A stretch of 5,008 bases of DNA from an uncultured bacterium (GTDB lineage: Bacteria; Cyanobacteriota; Vampirovibrionia; Gastranaerophilales; Gastranaerophilaceae), in assembly GCA_949288685.1 (NCBI GenBank), contig CASELB010000156.1, positions 1 through 5,008 on the forward strand. The letters are read 5' to 3'. This document shows positions 1-4,906 of the stretch, piece by piece (positions within the stretch are counted from its first letter, which is position 1; each line of letters begins with the position of its first letter). The translations under genes and the position numbers were made by a program. A model generated the notes under the pieces. It made no database searches. It was not told the origin of the DNA and saw only the letters and a program-made list of their open reading frames with translations.

Positions 1-13
1 CCCTCATCTTTTC

Positions 14-47
14 TTCCTCACCCCTGACCTTTCCTCACCCCTGACCT
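14..47. repeat. Perfect 17-bp tandem duplication
   Basis: The unit TTCCTCACCCCTGACCT occurs at 14-30 and again, without a mismatch, at 31-47. The flanking 1-13 is similar in composition but not a clear third copy, and the repeat array may continue outside the window to the left. There are only two visible copies and no spacer, so this is a simple tandem repeat and not a CRISPR array. Function is unknown. Confidence 0.85.
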
Positions 48-74
48 TTGTTCCCCCCCCCAGTCCGTTCTAAC

Positions 75-88
75 CCCTGGAGACAGGG
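75..88. repeat. Small hairpin CCCTG-GAGA-CAGGG
   Basis: A perfect 5-bp inverted repeat (75-79 with 84-88) encloses a 4-nt loop, which in plus-strand RNA is the GNRA tetraloop GAGA. On the minus strand it follows the tRNA-Cys T-run by a few bases. It has no T-tract of its own, so it is not a normal intrinsic terminator. It could be chance given its size. Confidence 0.35.
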
Positions 89-98
89 AATTAAAAAA

Positions 99-170
99 AT
101 GCGACACCCAGATTCGAACTGGGGGATAAGAGCTTTGCAGGCTCCTGCCTTACCACTTGGCCATGTCGCC
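99..170 (-). tRNA. trnC: tRNA-Cys (anticodon GCA)
   Basis: The minus strand folds into a complete cloverleaf. The 5' acceptor strand is GGCGACA, the D arm is GCC/GGC, and the anticodon stem GGAGC/GCTCT closes the loop CTGCAAA with anticodon GCA. A 5-nt variable loop is followed by the T arm CCCAG-TTCGAAT-CTGGG and the 3' acceptor strand TGTCGCA. The next base (complement of 99) is U73, the usual discriminator for tRNA-Cys. CCA is not encoded, so the tail must be added after transcription. The terminal acceptor pair is G1 opposite A72, a mismatch where G1-C72 is expected. Directly after the gene the minus strand reads seven T residues (99-93), which may end transcription. A promoter lies just upstream at 209-181. 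The other six acceptor pairs and all arms are intact, so I judge the gene functional unless the mismatch matters. Confidence 0.95.
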
Positions 171-180
171 CCACTAGATT

Positions 181-209
181 ATGGTATGTTATACATGTTA
201 AATTGTCAA
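181..209 (-). promoter_or_regulatory. Sigma-70 promoter of tRNA-Cys
   Basis: On the minus strand TTGACA (209-204, perfect -35) is separated by 17 nt from TACCAT (186-181, four of six -10 bases). The expected transcription start is around 173-176, leaving only a few bases of 5' leader before G1 of the tRNA at 170. A strong -35 with a short leader suits a stable-RNA gene, and it makes the tRNA independent of flagellin transcription. Confidence 0.75.
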
Positions 210-266
210 GCCTACATCGAACTATAAGTTTAAATCTTGTGGGGGATTAGCTGGTTTTAAATAGAA

Positions 267-288
267 GGGCAGAGAGTATACTCTGCCC
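267..288 (-). terminator. Putative terminator of the flagellin gene
   Basis: GGGCAGAG (267-274) pairs perfectly with CTCTGCCC (281-288) around a 6-nt loop. On the minus strand the hairpin begins 30 nt after the flagellin stop codon and is followed by a T-rich but interrupted stretch (TTCTATTT). The GC-rich stem and its position support termination or 3'-end protection of the flagellin mRNA. The weak T-tract lowers certainty. Confidence 0.7.
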
Positions 289-317
289 GCGATTCACATA
301 TACCCAATCAAAAGCTA

Positions 318-1181
318 TTATATTAACTCTAAAGCTATTGCCGGGGTTTGGTTTGCAGTAGAGAGCAATGTTGTTGCTGCTGACTGCAATATTTGCGCTT
401 GAAGATATCTTGTAGATTCTTCCGCAATATCCGCATCCTTGACGGTTGAAAGTGAAGAAGTTAAGTTTTCGGTTGTAACAGATATAGAATCTAATGCTGA
501 TTCAAGCCTGTTTTGAGAAGCACCTAAGTTAGTAACACGTGTACTGATGTTATCAATAGCGGCATCTATAATTGATAATTGTTCATACGCTTCTGTCCCG
601 GAGCAAGCCTCTGCAAATGCTGCGTTGTCTGCCATGGTGTTTCCTGCGTAATCCAGGATTGTTTTTGCGGTTGCATCATTAAATAAAGTATTTACAAGAG
701 TTACACGGCTGTTTCCAGAACCGTCAATACCAACCTGAATATTAACGTCGTCAACAAGTGAACCGTCCATAAGGTTCATACCGTTGTACTCTGCACTGCC
801 TGCTACACGGTCAATTTCATCAAGTCTTGATTGAATTTCCGCCTCGATTGCAGCTCTTGAATCATCTGAATAAGTCCCGTTTGCTGCTTGTTCTGCCAGG
901 TCTCTGATACGTTGAAGGTGGTCAACAATTAATGAATAGTTTTCTTCTGTTGTGGTCAACATATCCAGACCAATCTGAGCATTGTTTGAAGCAACGTCAT
1001 AAGAACTTAATTTCGCCTCCATTTGTGCTGCAATACTGTAACCTGCAGCGTCATCCTTTGCACTGTTGATTTTGTAACCTGTGGTCATTCTCTCAATTGC
1101 GGTGTTCAATGTGTCAGTTGCCGCAGTAAGGTTTTGTTGCACTTTGAGTGACTGTACGTTCGTAACGATAGATAAAGACAT
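318..1181 (-). CDS. fliC: Flagellin, short form (287 aa)
   Basis: Encodes the filament subunit of the bacterial flagellum, exported by the flagellar type III apparatus and polymerised outside the cell. Residues 1-140 match the flagellin N-terminal D0/D1 region: a start resembling 'I.TN..SL', then TTGYKINSAKDDAAGYSIA at 33-51, the conserved LQRIRDLAEQAANG at 89-102 and EIDRVAGSAEYNGMNLMDG at 122-140. Residues 211-287 match the C-terminal domain (RVTNLGASQNRL at 215-226, TENL at 237-240, ILQSAATTLLSTANQTP at 264-280). Only about 70 residues lie between, so the exposed D2/D3 region is nearly absent. There is no signal peptide, as expected. R91, L95 and E115 align with the Salmonella residues R90, L94 and E114 known for TLR5 recognition. 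A single cysteine (C193) lies in the variable part, uncommon for a surface filament. The start is fixed by AAAGGAG seven bases upstream. The neighbours are housekeeping genes, not flagellar ones, so this is a stand-alone flagellin locus. Confidence 0.96.
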   Translation of the reverse strand: MSLSIVTNVQSLKVQQNLTAATDTLNTAIERMTTGYKINSAKDDAAGYSIAAQMEAKLSSYDVASNNAQIGLDMLTTTEENYSLIVDHLQRIRDLAEQAANGTYSDDSRAAIEAEIQSRLDEIDRVAGSAEYNGMNLMDGSLVDDVNIQVGIDGSGNSRVTLVNTLFNDATAKTILDYAGNTMADNAAFAEACSGTEAYEQLSIIDAAIDNISTRVTNLGASQNRLESALDSISVTTENLTSSLSTVKDADIAEESTRYLQAQILQSAATTLLSTANQTPAIALELI

Positions 1182-1188
1182 TTTGAGA

Positions 1189-1195
1189 CTCCTTT
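1189..1195 (-). promoter_or_regulatory. Strong Shine-Dalgarno of flagellin
   Basis: The minus strand reads AAAGGAG, then seven bases, then the ATG at 1181. This is a near-ideal site, as expected for a highly expressed filament protein, and it fixes the start codon. Its GGA core is also the type of site used by the repressor CsrA in flagellin leaders of other bacteria. Confidence 0.9.
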
Positions 1196-1257
1196 CATTT
1201 TGTCTTGTATTTTTTTATATGCATCCTTGCGTGGTTCCCACAAAATATATATTCCTG
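1189..1257 (-). promoter_or_regulatory. GGA-rich flagellin leader, candidate CsrA-type control region
   Basis: The leader on the minus strand carries CAGGAAT (1257-1251), the hairpin GTGG-GAA-CCAC (1241-1231), the hairpin GCA-AGGA-TGC (1230-1221) and the Shine-Dalgarno AAAGGAG (1195-1189). CAAGGATG inside the third element closely resembles the known high-affinity CsrA target core (ACARGGAUG), and its GGA sits in a hairpin loop as CsrA prefers. CsrA is known to repress flagellin translation through multiple GGA sites in the Bacillus subtilis hag leader. The motifs are seen; CsrA control here is inferred and needs a csrA gene in the genome. Confidence 0.4.
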
Positions 1258-1286
1258 TTTTTAATTTTTCTATAACAAAACAAATC

Positions 1287-1306
1287 AAACTTTGTTACAA
1301 AAGTTT
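1287..1306. repeat. Inverted repeat at the predicted flagellin transcription start
   Basis: AAACTTT (1287-1293) and AAAGTTT (1300-1306) form a perfect 7-bp inverted repeat with a 6-nt centre. It begins right where transcription from the -10 at 1318-1313 should start. It could be an operator, or a 5' stem that stabilises the mRNA. It is AT-rich, so chance is possible. Confidence 0.4.
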
Positions 1307-1312
1307 ACAAAG

Positions 1313-1340
1313 ATTATAAAAACAATCATTCTACATGCAA
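1313..1340 (-). promoter_or_regulatory. Predicted sigma-70-type flagellin promoter
   Basis: On the minus strand a perfect -10 TATAAT (1318-1313) is preceded by a 16-nt spacer and a weak -35 TTGCAT (1340-1335). Transcription would start near 1306, giving a leader of about 125 nt. No convincing sigma-28 (FliA) promoter, the usual flagellin type, was found in the 195 bases between the hisS terminator and the ATG. The -10 is convincing; the -35 is poor, so an activator or a different sigma factor remains possible. Confidence 0.55.
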
Positions 1341-1376
1341 GTTATGACAGGTGAAAAGAGGATTTTTTAAAAATGT

Positions 1377-1412
1377 AAAAAGCAGTCTATTTTTTATAGA
1401 CTGCTTTTTTTT
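1377..1412 (-). terminator. Bidirectional-looking intrinsic terminator after hisS
   Basis: A perfect 14-bp stem (1377-1390 with 1396-1409, core AGCAGTCTAT) encloses a 5-nt loop. On the minus strand it starts about 20 nt after the hisS stop and ends in five T residues, so it separates hisS from flagellin. On the plus strand the right arm runs into eight T residues, so it could also stop antisense transcription coming from the flagellin side. Confidence 0.88.
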
Positions 1413-1432
1413 AATCGTTAAAATAAAAAATT

Positions 1433-2752
1433 TTACATTCCAAACCCGGATGCAAGCATTGAAAGTTTTGATTGAATCCACTCAGAAGAGTTTGTGCTGA
1501 TAAATTTATAGGTGCGTGATTCGAAATCAGATAAATTCGTAAGCGGAAATTGTGTTTGTTCGGCGGTTTTTAGGTTTTTAAGCGTTAAATATTCACCGTT
1601 TATTTCGTCTTCGCCCAGAATAATTGCAAAATGTGCAGTTTTTGCTGCTTTTTCGAGTTGTTTGACAAACTTTTTGCCTGCCATATCAAAATCTACATTA
1701 TAGTTAAGCGCTCTTAGCCTTTCTACCAGTTTTAGTGTTTCTAATTTATTATCAGAAACTACATAAATATCGAGTTTATCATTGTTAATTTCCGGCAAAA
1801 GCGCAGCCAGACGCTCCATTCCCATTGCCCAGCCTATTGCAGGTGTCGGTTCTCCGCCAAGTTGTTCAACCAGTGTATCATATCTTCCGCCCCCGCAAAC
1901 AGCGTTTTGCGAACCCAGATTTTCTGATTTTATTTCAAAAACGGTTCTGTTGTAGTAATCCAGACCTCTTACCAGAAGTTTGTTTATTTTGTAATTAACG
2001 TTAAGGTTATCAAGGTAAGATTTTAATTGTTCAAAATGTAAACTGCAATCAGGGCAGGTAAAATCAGACTGGATAACCTGTTGTATTTCCGGCAGGGCAA
2101 AAATTGCTTTACAGGACTCGTTTTTACAATCCAGGAGCCTGAGCGGATTTTTTTCAAACCTTGCTTTGCAGTCCTCGCATAATTTTTCATAGTGCGGACG
2201 TAATGTTTCAATTAAAAGAGCTCTGAATTCTTTTCTGCATTTAGCACATCCGAGAGTATTCAATTCTACAGAAAGGTTAGGCAGCCCGAGTTGTTTCAGG
2301 TAATTAAGTGCAAGAAGGATTACTTCTGCATCAGCGGAAGGCTCTTTTATTCCAAACATTTCAATTCCGACTTGGTGGAATTGGCGCTGGCGTCCTGCCT
2401 GTGGACGTTCATATCTGAACATCGGACCTTTGTACCAGAGCTTAACAGGAGCAGAGAGTTTGTGCATACCGTTTTCAATATATGAACGTACAACTCCTGC
2501 AGTATTTTCAGGGCGCAGAGTCAATGAGCGCTCTGATTTTTCAAATGTGTACATTTCTTTGTTTACAATATCAGTAGTATCGCCCACTCCGCGTTGAAAA
2601 AGCTCTGTGGCTTCAAATATTGGTGTGCGGATTTCTTTATAGCCTGCTCTTGTAAAAATTTCGAGAGCGGCAGCTTCCATCTTGTGCCAAACCGCAATAT
2701 CCTGCGGCAATATATCTTTTGTTCCTTTTTGTACTTTAATTATTTCACTCAT
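1433..2752 (-). CDS. hisS: Histidyl-tRNA synthetase (439 aa)
   Basis: Cytosolic class II aminoacyl-tRNA synthetase that charges tRNA-His with histidine using ATP. Visible landmarks: the N-terminal GTKDILP (10-16), the motif 2 region FRYERPQAGRQRQFHQ (112-127) with the ATP-contacting arginine, the histidine-specific signatures LVRGLDYY (260-267) and GGGRYD (287-292), and motif 3 AIGWAMGMERL (305-315). The C-terminal anticodon-binding domain starts near LDIYVV (327). The domain between motifs 2 and 3 carries four cysteine pairs (169/172, 192/195, 209/214, 233/236), probably a zinc-binding insertion, a pattern found in many bacterial HisRS. After about residue 410 there is a tail of roughly 29 residues ending in LSMLASGFGM, which I do not recognise as part of the core. 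The ATG is the only possible start, since GTKDILP begins at residue 10 and the next Met is at 25. No Shine-Dalgarno precedes it; instead a -10 box lies six bases upstream. Confidence 0.98.
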   Translation of the reverse strand: MSEIIKVQKGTKDILPQDIAVWHKMEAAALEIFTRAGYKEIRTPIFEATELFQRGVGDTTDIVNKEMYTFEKSERSLTLRPENTAGVVRSYIENGMHKLSAPVKLWYKGPMFRYERPQAGRQRQFHQVGIEMFGIKEPSADAEVILLALNYLKQLGLPNLSVELNTLGCAKCRKEFRALLIETLRPHYEKLCEDCKARFEKNPLRLLDCKNESCKAIFALPEIQQVIQSDFTCPDCSLHFEQLKSYLDNLNVNYKINKLLVRGLDYYNRTVFEIKSENLGSQNAVCGGGRYDTLVEQLGGEPTPAIGWAMGMERLAALLPEINNDKLDIYVVSDNKLETLKLVERLRALNYNVDFDMAGKKFVKQLEKAAKTAHFAIILGEDEINGEYLTLKNLKTAEQTQFPLTNLSDFESRTYKFISTNSSEWIQSKLSMLASGFGM

Positions 2753-2758
2753 ACAAAA

Positions 2759-2788
2759 ATTATAATAAAATCACTGTTCTTAAGTCAA
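2759..2788 (-). promoter_or_regulatory. hisS promoter giving a probable leaderless mRNA
   Basis: The minus strand reads TTGACT (2788-2783, five of six -35 bases), an 18-nt spacer, then a perfect TATAAT (2764-2759). Only six bases (TTTTGT) separate the -10 from the hisS ATG at 2752. Transcription normally starts about seven bases after the -10, so the mRNA should begin at or next to the ATG. The absence of any Shine-Dalgarno agrees with this. Confidence 0.8.
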
Positions 2789-2823
2789 TTCAAATTTTAA
2801 GAGAGTTAAAAAGTAAATTTCAC

Positions 2824-2839
2824 TAATAATGTCTAAAAT
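2824..2839 (+). promoter_or_regulatory. Possible upstream -10 region for the transporter leader
   Basis: Two -10-like hexamers, AATAAT (2825-2830) and TAAAAT (2834-2839), each match five of six consensus bases and lie just before the foldable segment at 2842. No good -35 is seen at the right distance (the region is GAGAGTTAAAAAG). If used, the structured segment would be inside the transporter mRNA. The bases are common in AT-rich DNA, so this is weak. Confidence 0.3.
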
Positions 2840-2841
2840 TG

Positions 2842-2954
2842 TCGCGCCGAAGGGGTAAATAAAAGTTGTGTTACCCTGAATTTATTTCAGGGACTAAGGC
2901 AAAACCTGCAAGAGATGGATTATTGGGGCGGAAAGATATATAACTCCCATTTTT
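2842..2954 (+). promoter_or_regulatory. Foldable 5' leader upstream of the transporter, candidate riboswitch
   Basis: This GC-richer stretch between divergent genes has nested pairing. An outer stem can form between 2842-2848 and 2927-2932 (UC-CGCC with GGCGGA, one bulged G). Inside it GUAA/UUAC (2855-2858 with 2871-2874) abuts CCUGAA/UUCAGG (2875-2880 with 2886-2891) as if coaxially stacked. Unpaired purine-rich words GAAGG and AAGGCAAAACC flank them. Next, UGGGG (2924-2928) can pair with UUCCCA-like bases at 2945-2949 and is followed by five T residues (2950-2954), a weak terminator that uses the same G residues as the outer stem. The two folds exclude each other, the layout of a ligand-controlled switch. 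The class is not identified; the transporter downstream makes an ion-sensing type worth testing. The pairings are seen; the switch is inferred. Confidence 0.4.
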
Positions 2955-2962
2955 AGCAAGTT

Positions 2963-2973
2963 TATGATAAAAT
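2963..2973 (+). promoter_or_regulatory. Alternative -10 region close to the transporter
   Basis: TATGATAAAAT contains two overlapping five-of-six -10 matches (TATGAT at 2963, TAAAAT at 2968) 36-47 bases before the transporter ATG. The -35 region at about 2940-2950 (TAACTCCCAT) is not recognisable. If this is the true promoter, the structured segment upstream would not be in the mRNA and would need another explanation. Confidence 0.35.
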
Positions 2974-3009
2974 AGTTAAACATGTGCAAATTGGTAAAAG
3001 GAGTGGGTT

Positions 3010-4347
3010 ATGGACATTGTTGCAGCATTTATTCAAAATAACGCAATTGCTGTATCTGCAGCTATATTGATAATTTCATACATTTTTATTGCTCTGGAAA
3101 AAATCCCTAAAACAACAATAGCACTTTTAGGCGGGAGTGTTACTCTTATTATGGGGCTATTAAGCCAGTATCAGAAAACCGGTGACGGAGCTTTAGACCC
3201 GCGGTATTTTATTAATTTTGTTGACTTTAACGTTGTCTTTTTGCTTGTTGCAATGATGATTATAGTTAGTATTTGCGCGCGTAGCGGTATGTTTAACTGG
3301 ATGGCAAATGCGATGCTTAAAAAGACTAAAGGACATCCTGTAAAAATATTTTATGCTCTGGCAATTTTTACTGCGGTAGCTTCCGCTTTTCTTGATAATG
3401 TTACAACGGTAATTCTTATTATGCCGGTTACTTTTGTTATTGCAAAAGAGCTTGATATAAACCCTGTTCCGTTCCTTATTACAGAAATCCTGGCATCAAA
3501 TATCGGCGGAACAGCTACACTAATCGGCGACCCTCCGAATATTATTATCGGGAGTGTTGCAGGTCTGTCATTCCTTGATTTTTTGAAAGAATTAACCGAT
3601 ATTGTTACTCTTATTCTTATTGTCAATGTTGCAATTCTTGCGTTTATTTTTAGAAAACAGCTTGTGACATCTCCTGACAGGATGGCAAAAGTTGCAAATC
3701 TTGATAACTCAAAAACAATAACCGATAAATTTTTGTTATGGCGTTCCGGAATTGTTTTATTGCTTGTAATAATCGGTTTTGTGCTGCACGATGTGACCCA
3801 TATTCAAACATGTGTTACTGCAATGCTCGGCGCAAGTGTCCTTCTTCTTTTTGAAAAACCTGCAAAAATTTTTGAAGAAATTGAATGGAATACAATATTT
3901 TTCTTTATTGGTCTGTTTATTATAATCGGCGCATTTGATGCTGCGGGTGGAATTAAAATAATGGCGGACTGGATATTGAATGTAACAAACGGTTCTCAAA
4001 CGGCGGCGTCAATGCTTGTTATATGGTGTTCTGGGATATTGTCCGGAATAGTTGATAATATTCCTTATACGGCAACAATGGCGCCAATGCTTTTGGAAAT
4101 TCAGCATCAGATGGGCGAGGCGTATACACTGCCTTTGTGGTGGTGTTTGTCGCTCGGTGCTTGCCTTGGCGGAAATATGACAATTATAGGCGCGGCGGCA
4201 AACGTTATTGTTTCGGAAACAGCAGCAGCAAACGGATTTCCGATAAAGTTTATGTACTATTTAAAATATGGTGTATTAGCGACTTTTATATCACTTATAA
4301 TGTCCACCATTTATATAGGAATACGTTTCCTTCACTGGCTGGGATAG
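3010..4347 (+). CDS. ArsB/NhaD-family ion transporter (445 aa)
   Basis: A polytopic inner-membrane transporter of the ion transporter superfamily that includes ArsB, NhaD Na+/H+ antiporters, the P protein and SLC13 carriers. Long hydrophobic segments fill most of the chain (for example 11-29, 74-90, 112-128, 196-214, 246-260, 295-309, 420-436). The family's duplicated signatures are present: FLDNVTTVILIMP (127-139) with its counterpart SGIVDNIPYTATMAPM (345-360), and ASNIGGTATLIGDPPNI (162-178) with GGNMTIIGAAANVI (387-400). WNTIFFFIGLFIIIGA (293-308) is also typical. These paired Asp-Asn and Gly-rich hairpins form the substrate site in related proteins. Length is normal and nothing is missing. 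AAAAGGAG (2996-3003) lies six bases before the ATG. Sequence alone does not separate Na+/H+ exchange from arsenite or carboxylate transport; no ars genes are nearby, so a cation/proton role is slightly favoured. It is divergent from hisS and has a possible structured leader. Confidence 0.93.
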   Translation: MDIVAAFIQNNAIAVSAAILIISYIFIALEKIPKTTIALLGGSVTLIMGLLSQYQKTGDGALDPRYFINFVDFNVVFLLVAMMIIVSICARSGMFNWMANAMLKKTKGHPVKIFYALAIFTAVASAFLDNVTTVILIMPVTFVIAKELDINPVPFLITEILASNIGGTATLIGDPPNIIIGSVAGLSFLDFLKELTDIVTLILIVNVAILAFIFRKQLVTSPDRMAKVANLDNSKTITDKFLLWRSGIVLLLVIIGFVLHDVTHIQTCVTAMLGASVLLLFEKPAKIFEEIEWNTIFFFIGLFIIIGAFDAAGGIKIMADWILNVTNGSQTAASMLVIWCSGILSGIVDNIPYTATMAPMLLEIQHQMGEAYTLPLWWCLSLGACLGGNMTIIGAAANVIVSETAAANGFPIKFMYYLKYGVLATFISLIMSTIYIGIRFLHWLG

Positions 4348-4400
4348 GTATTGAATTTGAATAACAAAAATGCTATCACCAAGACAAGAAAAGGATAAAT

Positions 4401-4825
4401 TTGCAAATACAACTCTATAAAAATTGTAAAAATTTTGGCTTTCAAAATCAAGAAAACTCCAAGCCTGTTTCTGCACAACAAAATAATACTTAAAAATTAA
4501 AGGCAGCTCTCAAATTTGGTGGCTCGATGGCTTTAGCAACTGTTGCCGGTGATATTATATTCTTTAATAAAAACTGGAAAGGAAAAGGCAAAATACCGGC
4601 AATGGTTAGTAGTGTATTGGACGGTGCGGCAATTGGTTCAATTACCTCATTAATGCATTATGCAGGTTTATGTGATAGCGGGAAAAGTAATAAAACGATA
4701 CCGCCACAACTCAGCAAGAAGTACCCACAACCGTATCCGCCCAGAAAACAGAAAGTGCTGTTGCCGGCAGAATTAAGCGCGCAATAATAAGCAATAAAGT
4801 TAAACAAGAAATGGAAAAAGCGTAG
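4401..4825 (+). pseudogene. Broken small gene (about 141 codons) with an in-frame stop and a frameshift
   Basis: I do not recognise the family. A reading frame starts at TTG 4401, five bases after AAAAGGA (4389-4395), and reads MQIQLYKNCKNFGFQ... to a TAA at 4491-4493. The same frame resumes at once as KLKAALKFGGSMALATVAG (from 4494) and continues through two hydrophobic, Gly/Ala/Ser-rich segments (about 4503-4565 and 4596-4670) joined by the basic loop NKNWKGKGK. Near the AAAA run at 4692-4695 the sensible frame shifts by -1: it reads DTATTQQEVPTTVSAQ from 4697, then GRIKRAIISNKVKQEMEKA to a TAG at 4823-4825. The unshifted frame instead gives a Pro-rich tail ending at 4787. The protein would have been a small two-helix membrane or glycine-zipper-like protein with a Thr/Gln linker and a basic helical tail. 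The 86-residue ORF from ATG 4527 has no Shine-Dalgarno and is best seen as a fragment. It follows the transporter by about 50 bases with no terminator between. Sequencing errors could mimic both lesions. Confidence 0.6.
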
Positions 4826-4850
4826 ATTTTCCCCGCTCCTTAACAAATCT

Positions 4851-4866
4851 TTGCAAATATTTGCAA
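4851..4866. repeat. 16-bp perfect palindrome TTGCAAATATTTGCAA
   Basis: Positions 4851-4858 and 4859-4866 are exact reverse complements with no spacer, so this is a fully symmetric site, of the form bound by dimeric regulators. It lies about 105 bases before the partial gene at 4972 and 26 bases after the broken gene. Its right half TTGCAA (4861-4866) is also a poor -35, with TAATAT (4884-4889) 17 bases later, so a regulator bound here could act on that promoter. The operator role is inference. Confidence 0.45.
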
Positions 4867-4906
4867 TTAAAAATTGTTTGTACTAATATAAAACAGTACG
4901 CCGATA

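Larger units (their letters stand above)
1..92 (-). other. C-rich / G-rich strand-biased intergenic tract
   Basis: No gene is seen here. The plus strand is dominated by pyrimidines (C runs at 1-3, 21-24, 38-41, 53-61 and 74-77), so the minus strand carries G3, G4, G4, G9 and G4 runs. This contrasts sharply with the AT-rich remainder of the window. On the minus strand the tract lies directly downstream of tRNA-Cys, so it would be transcribed only by read-through past the T-run at 99-93. Closely spaced GG/GGGG runs separated by TCA, TGA and AAA could form a two-tetrad G-quadruplex. A folded structure is inference; the base bias is directly seen. Confidence 0.6.

Noticed and set aside
1..61. Edge of a CRISPR array.
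   Set aside because: There are only two directly adjacent 17-bp copies with no spacer between them; this is a simple tandem duplication.
1106..1288. A small protein overlapping the flagellin start, and other ORFs of 60-90 codons inside flagellin, hisS and the transporter.
   Set aside because: They lie in other frames or on the opposite strand of strongly supported genes, have no ribosome binding sites, and show unlikely residue compositions.
1182..1376. A sigma-28 (FliA) promoter for flagellin.
   Set aside because: The best candidate, a TAAA with a GAT core about 15 bases later in the minus strand, matches only three of eight -10 bases. The TATAAT at 1318-1313 is far better.
2842..2910. Glycine riboswitch: the words CGAAGG and AGGCAAAA occur in known glycine aptamers.
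   Set aside because: The 5' GGAGAG half of the glycine aptamer and its stem are missing, the spacing differs, and the downstream gene is not a glycine gene. I kept it as an unassigned structured leader.
4370..4420. A 16-residue ORF starting at ATG 4370 (MLSPRQEKDKF...).
   Set aside because: There is no ribosome binding site, it is very short, and it overlaps the better TTG start at 4401 with its Shine-Dalgarno.
4686..4700. Programmed -1 frameshifting at the A-run.
   Set aside because: The bases AAT AAA ACG do not form a canonical X XXY YYZ slippery heptamer, no stimulatory stem or pseudoknot is obvious, and the gene already has another in-frame stop. Decay or sequencing error is simpler.
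4527..4787. The 86-residue ORF as an intact gene.
   Set aside because: It has no Shine-Dalgarno, coding-like sequence continues upstream of its ATG in the same frame, and its Pro-rich tail is replaced by a more protein-like sequence in the -1 frame that runs on past its stop.
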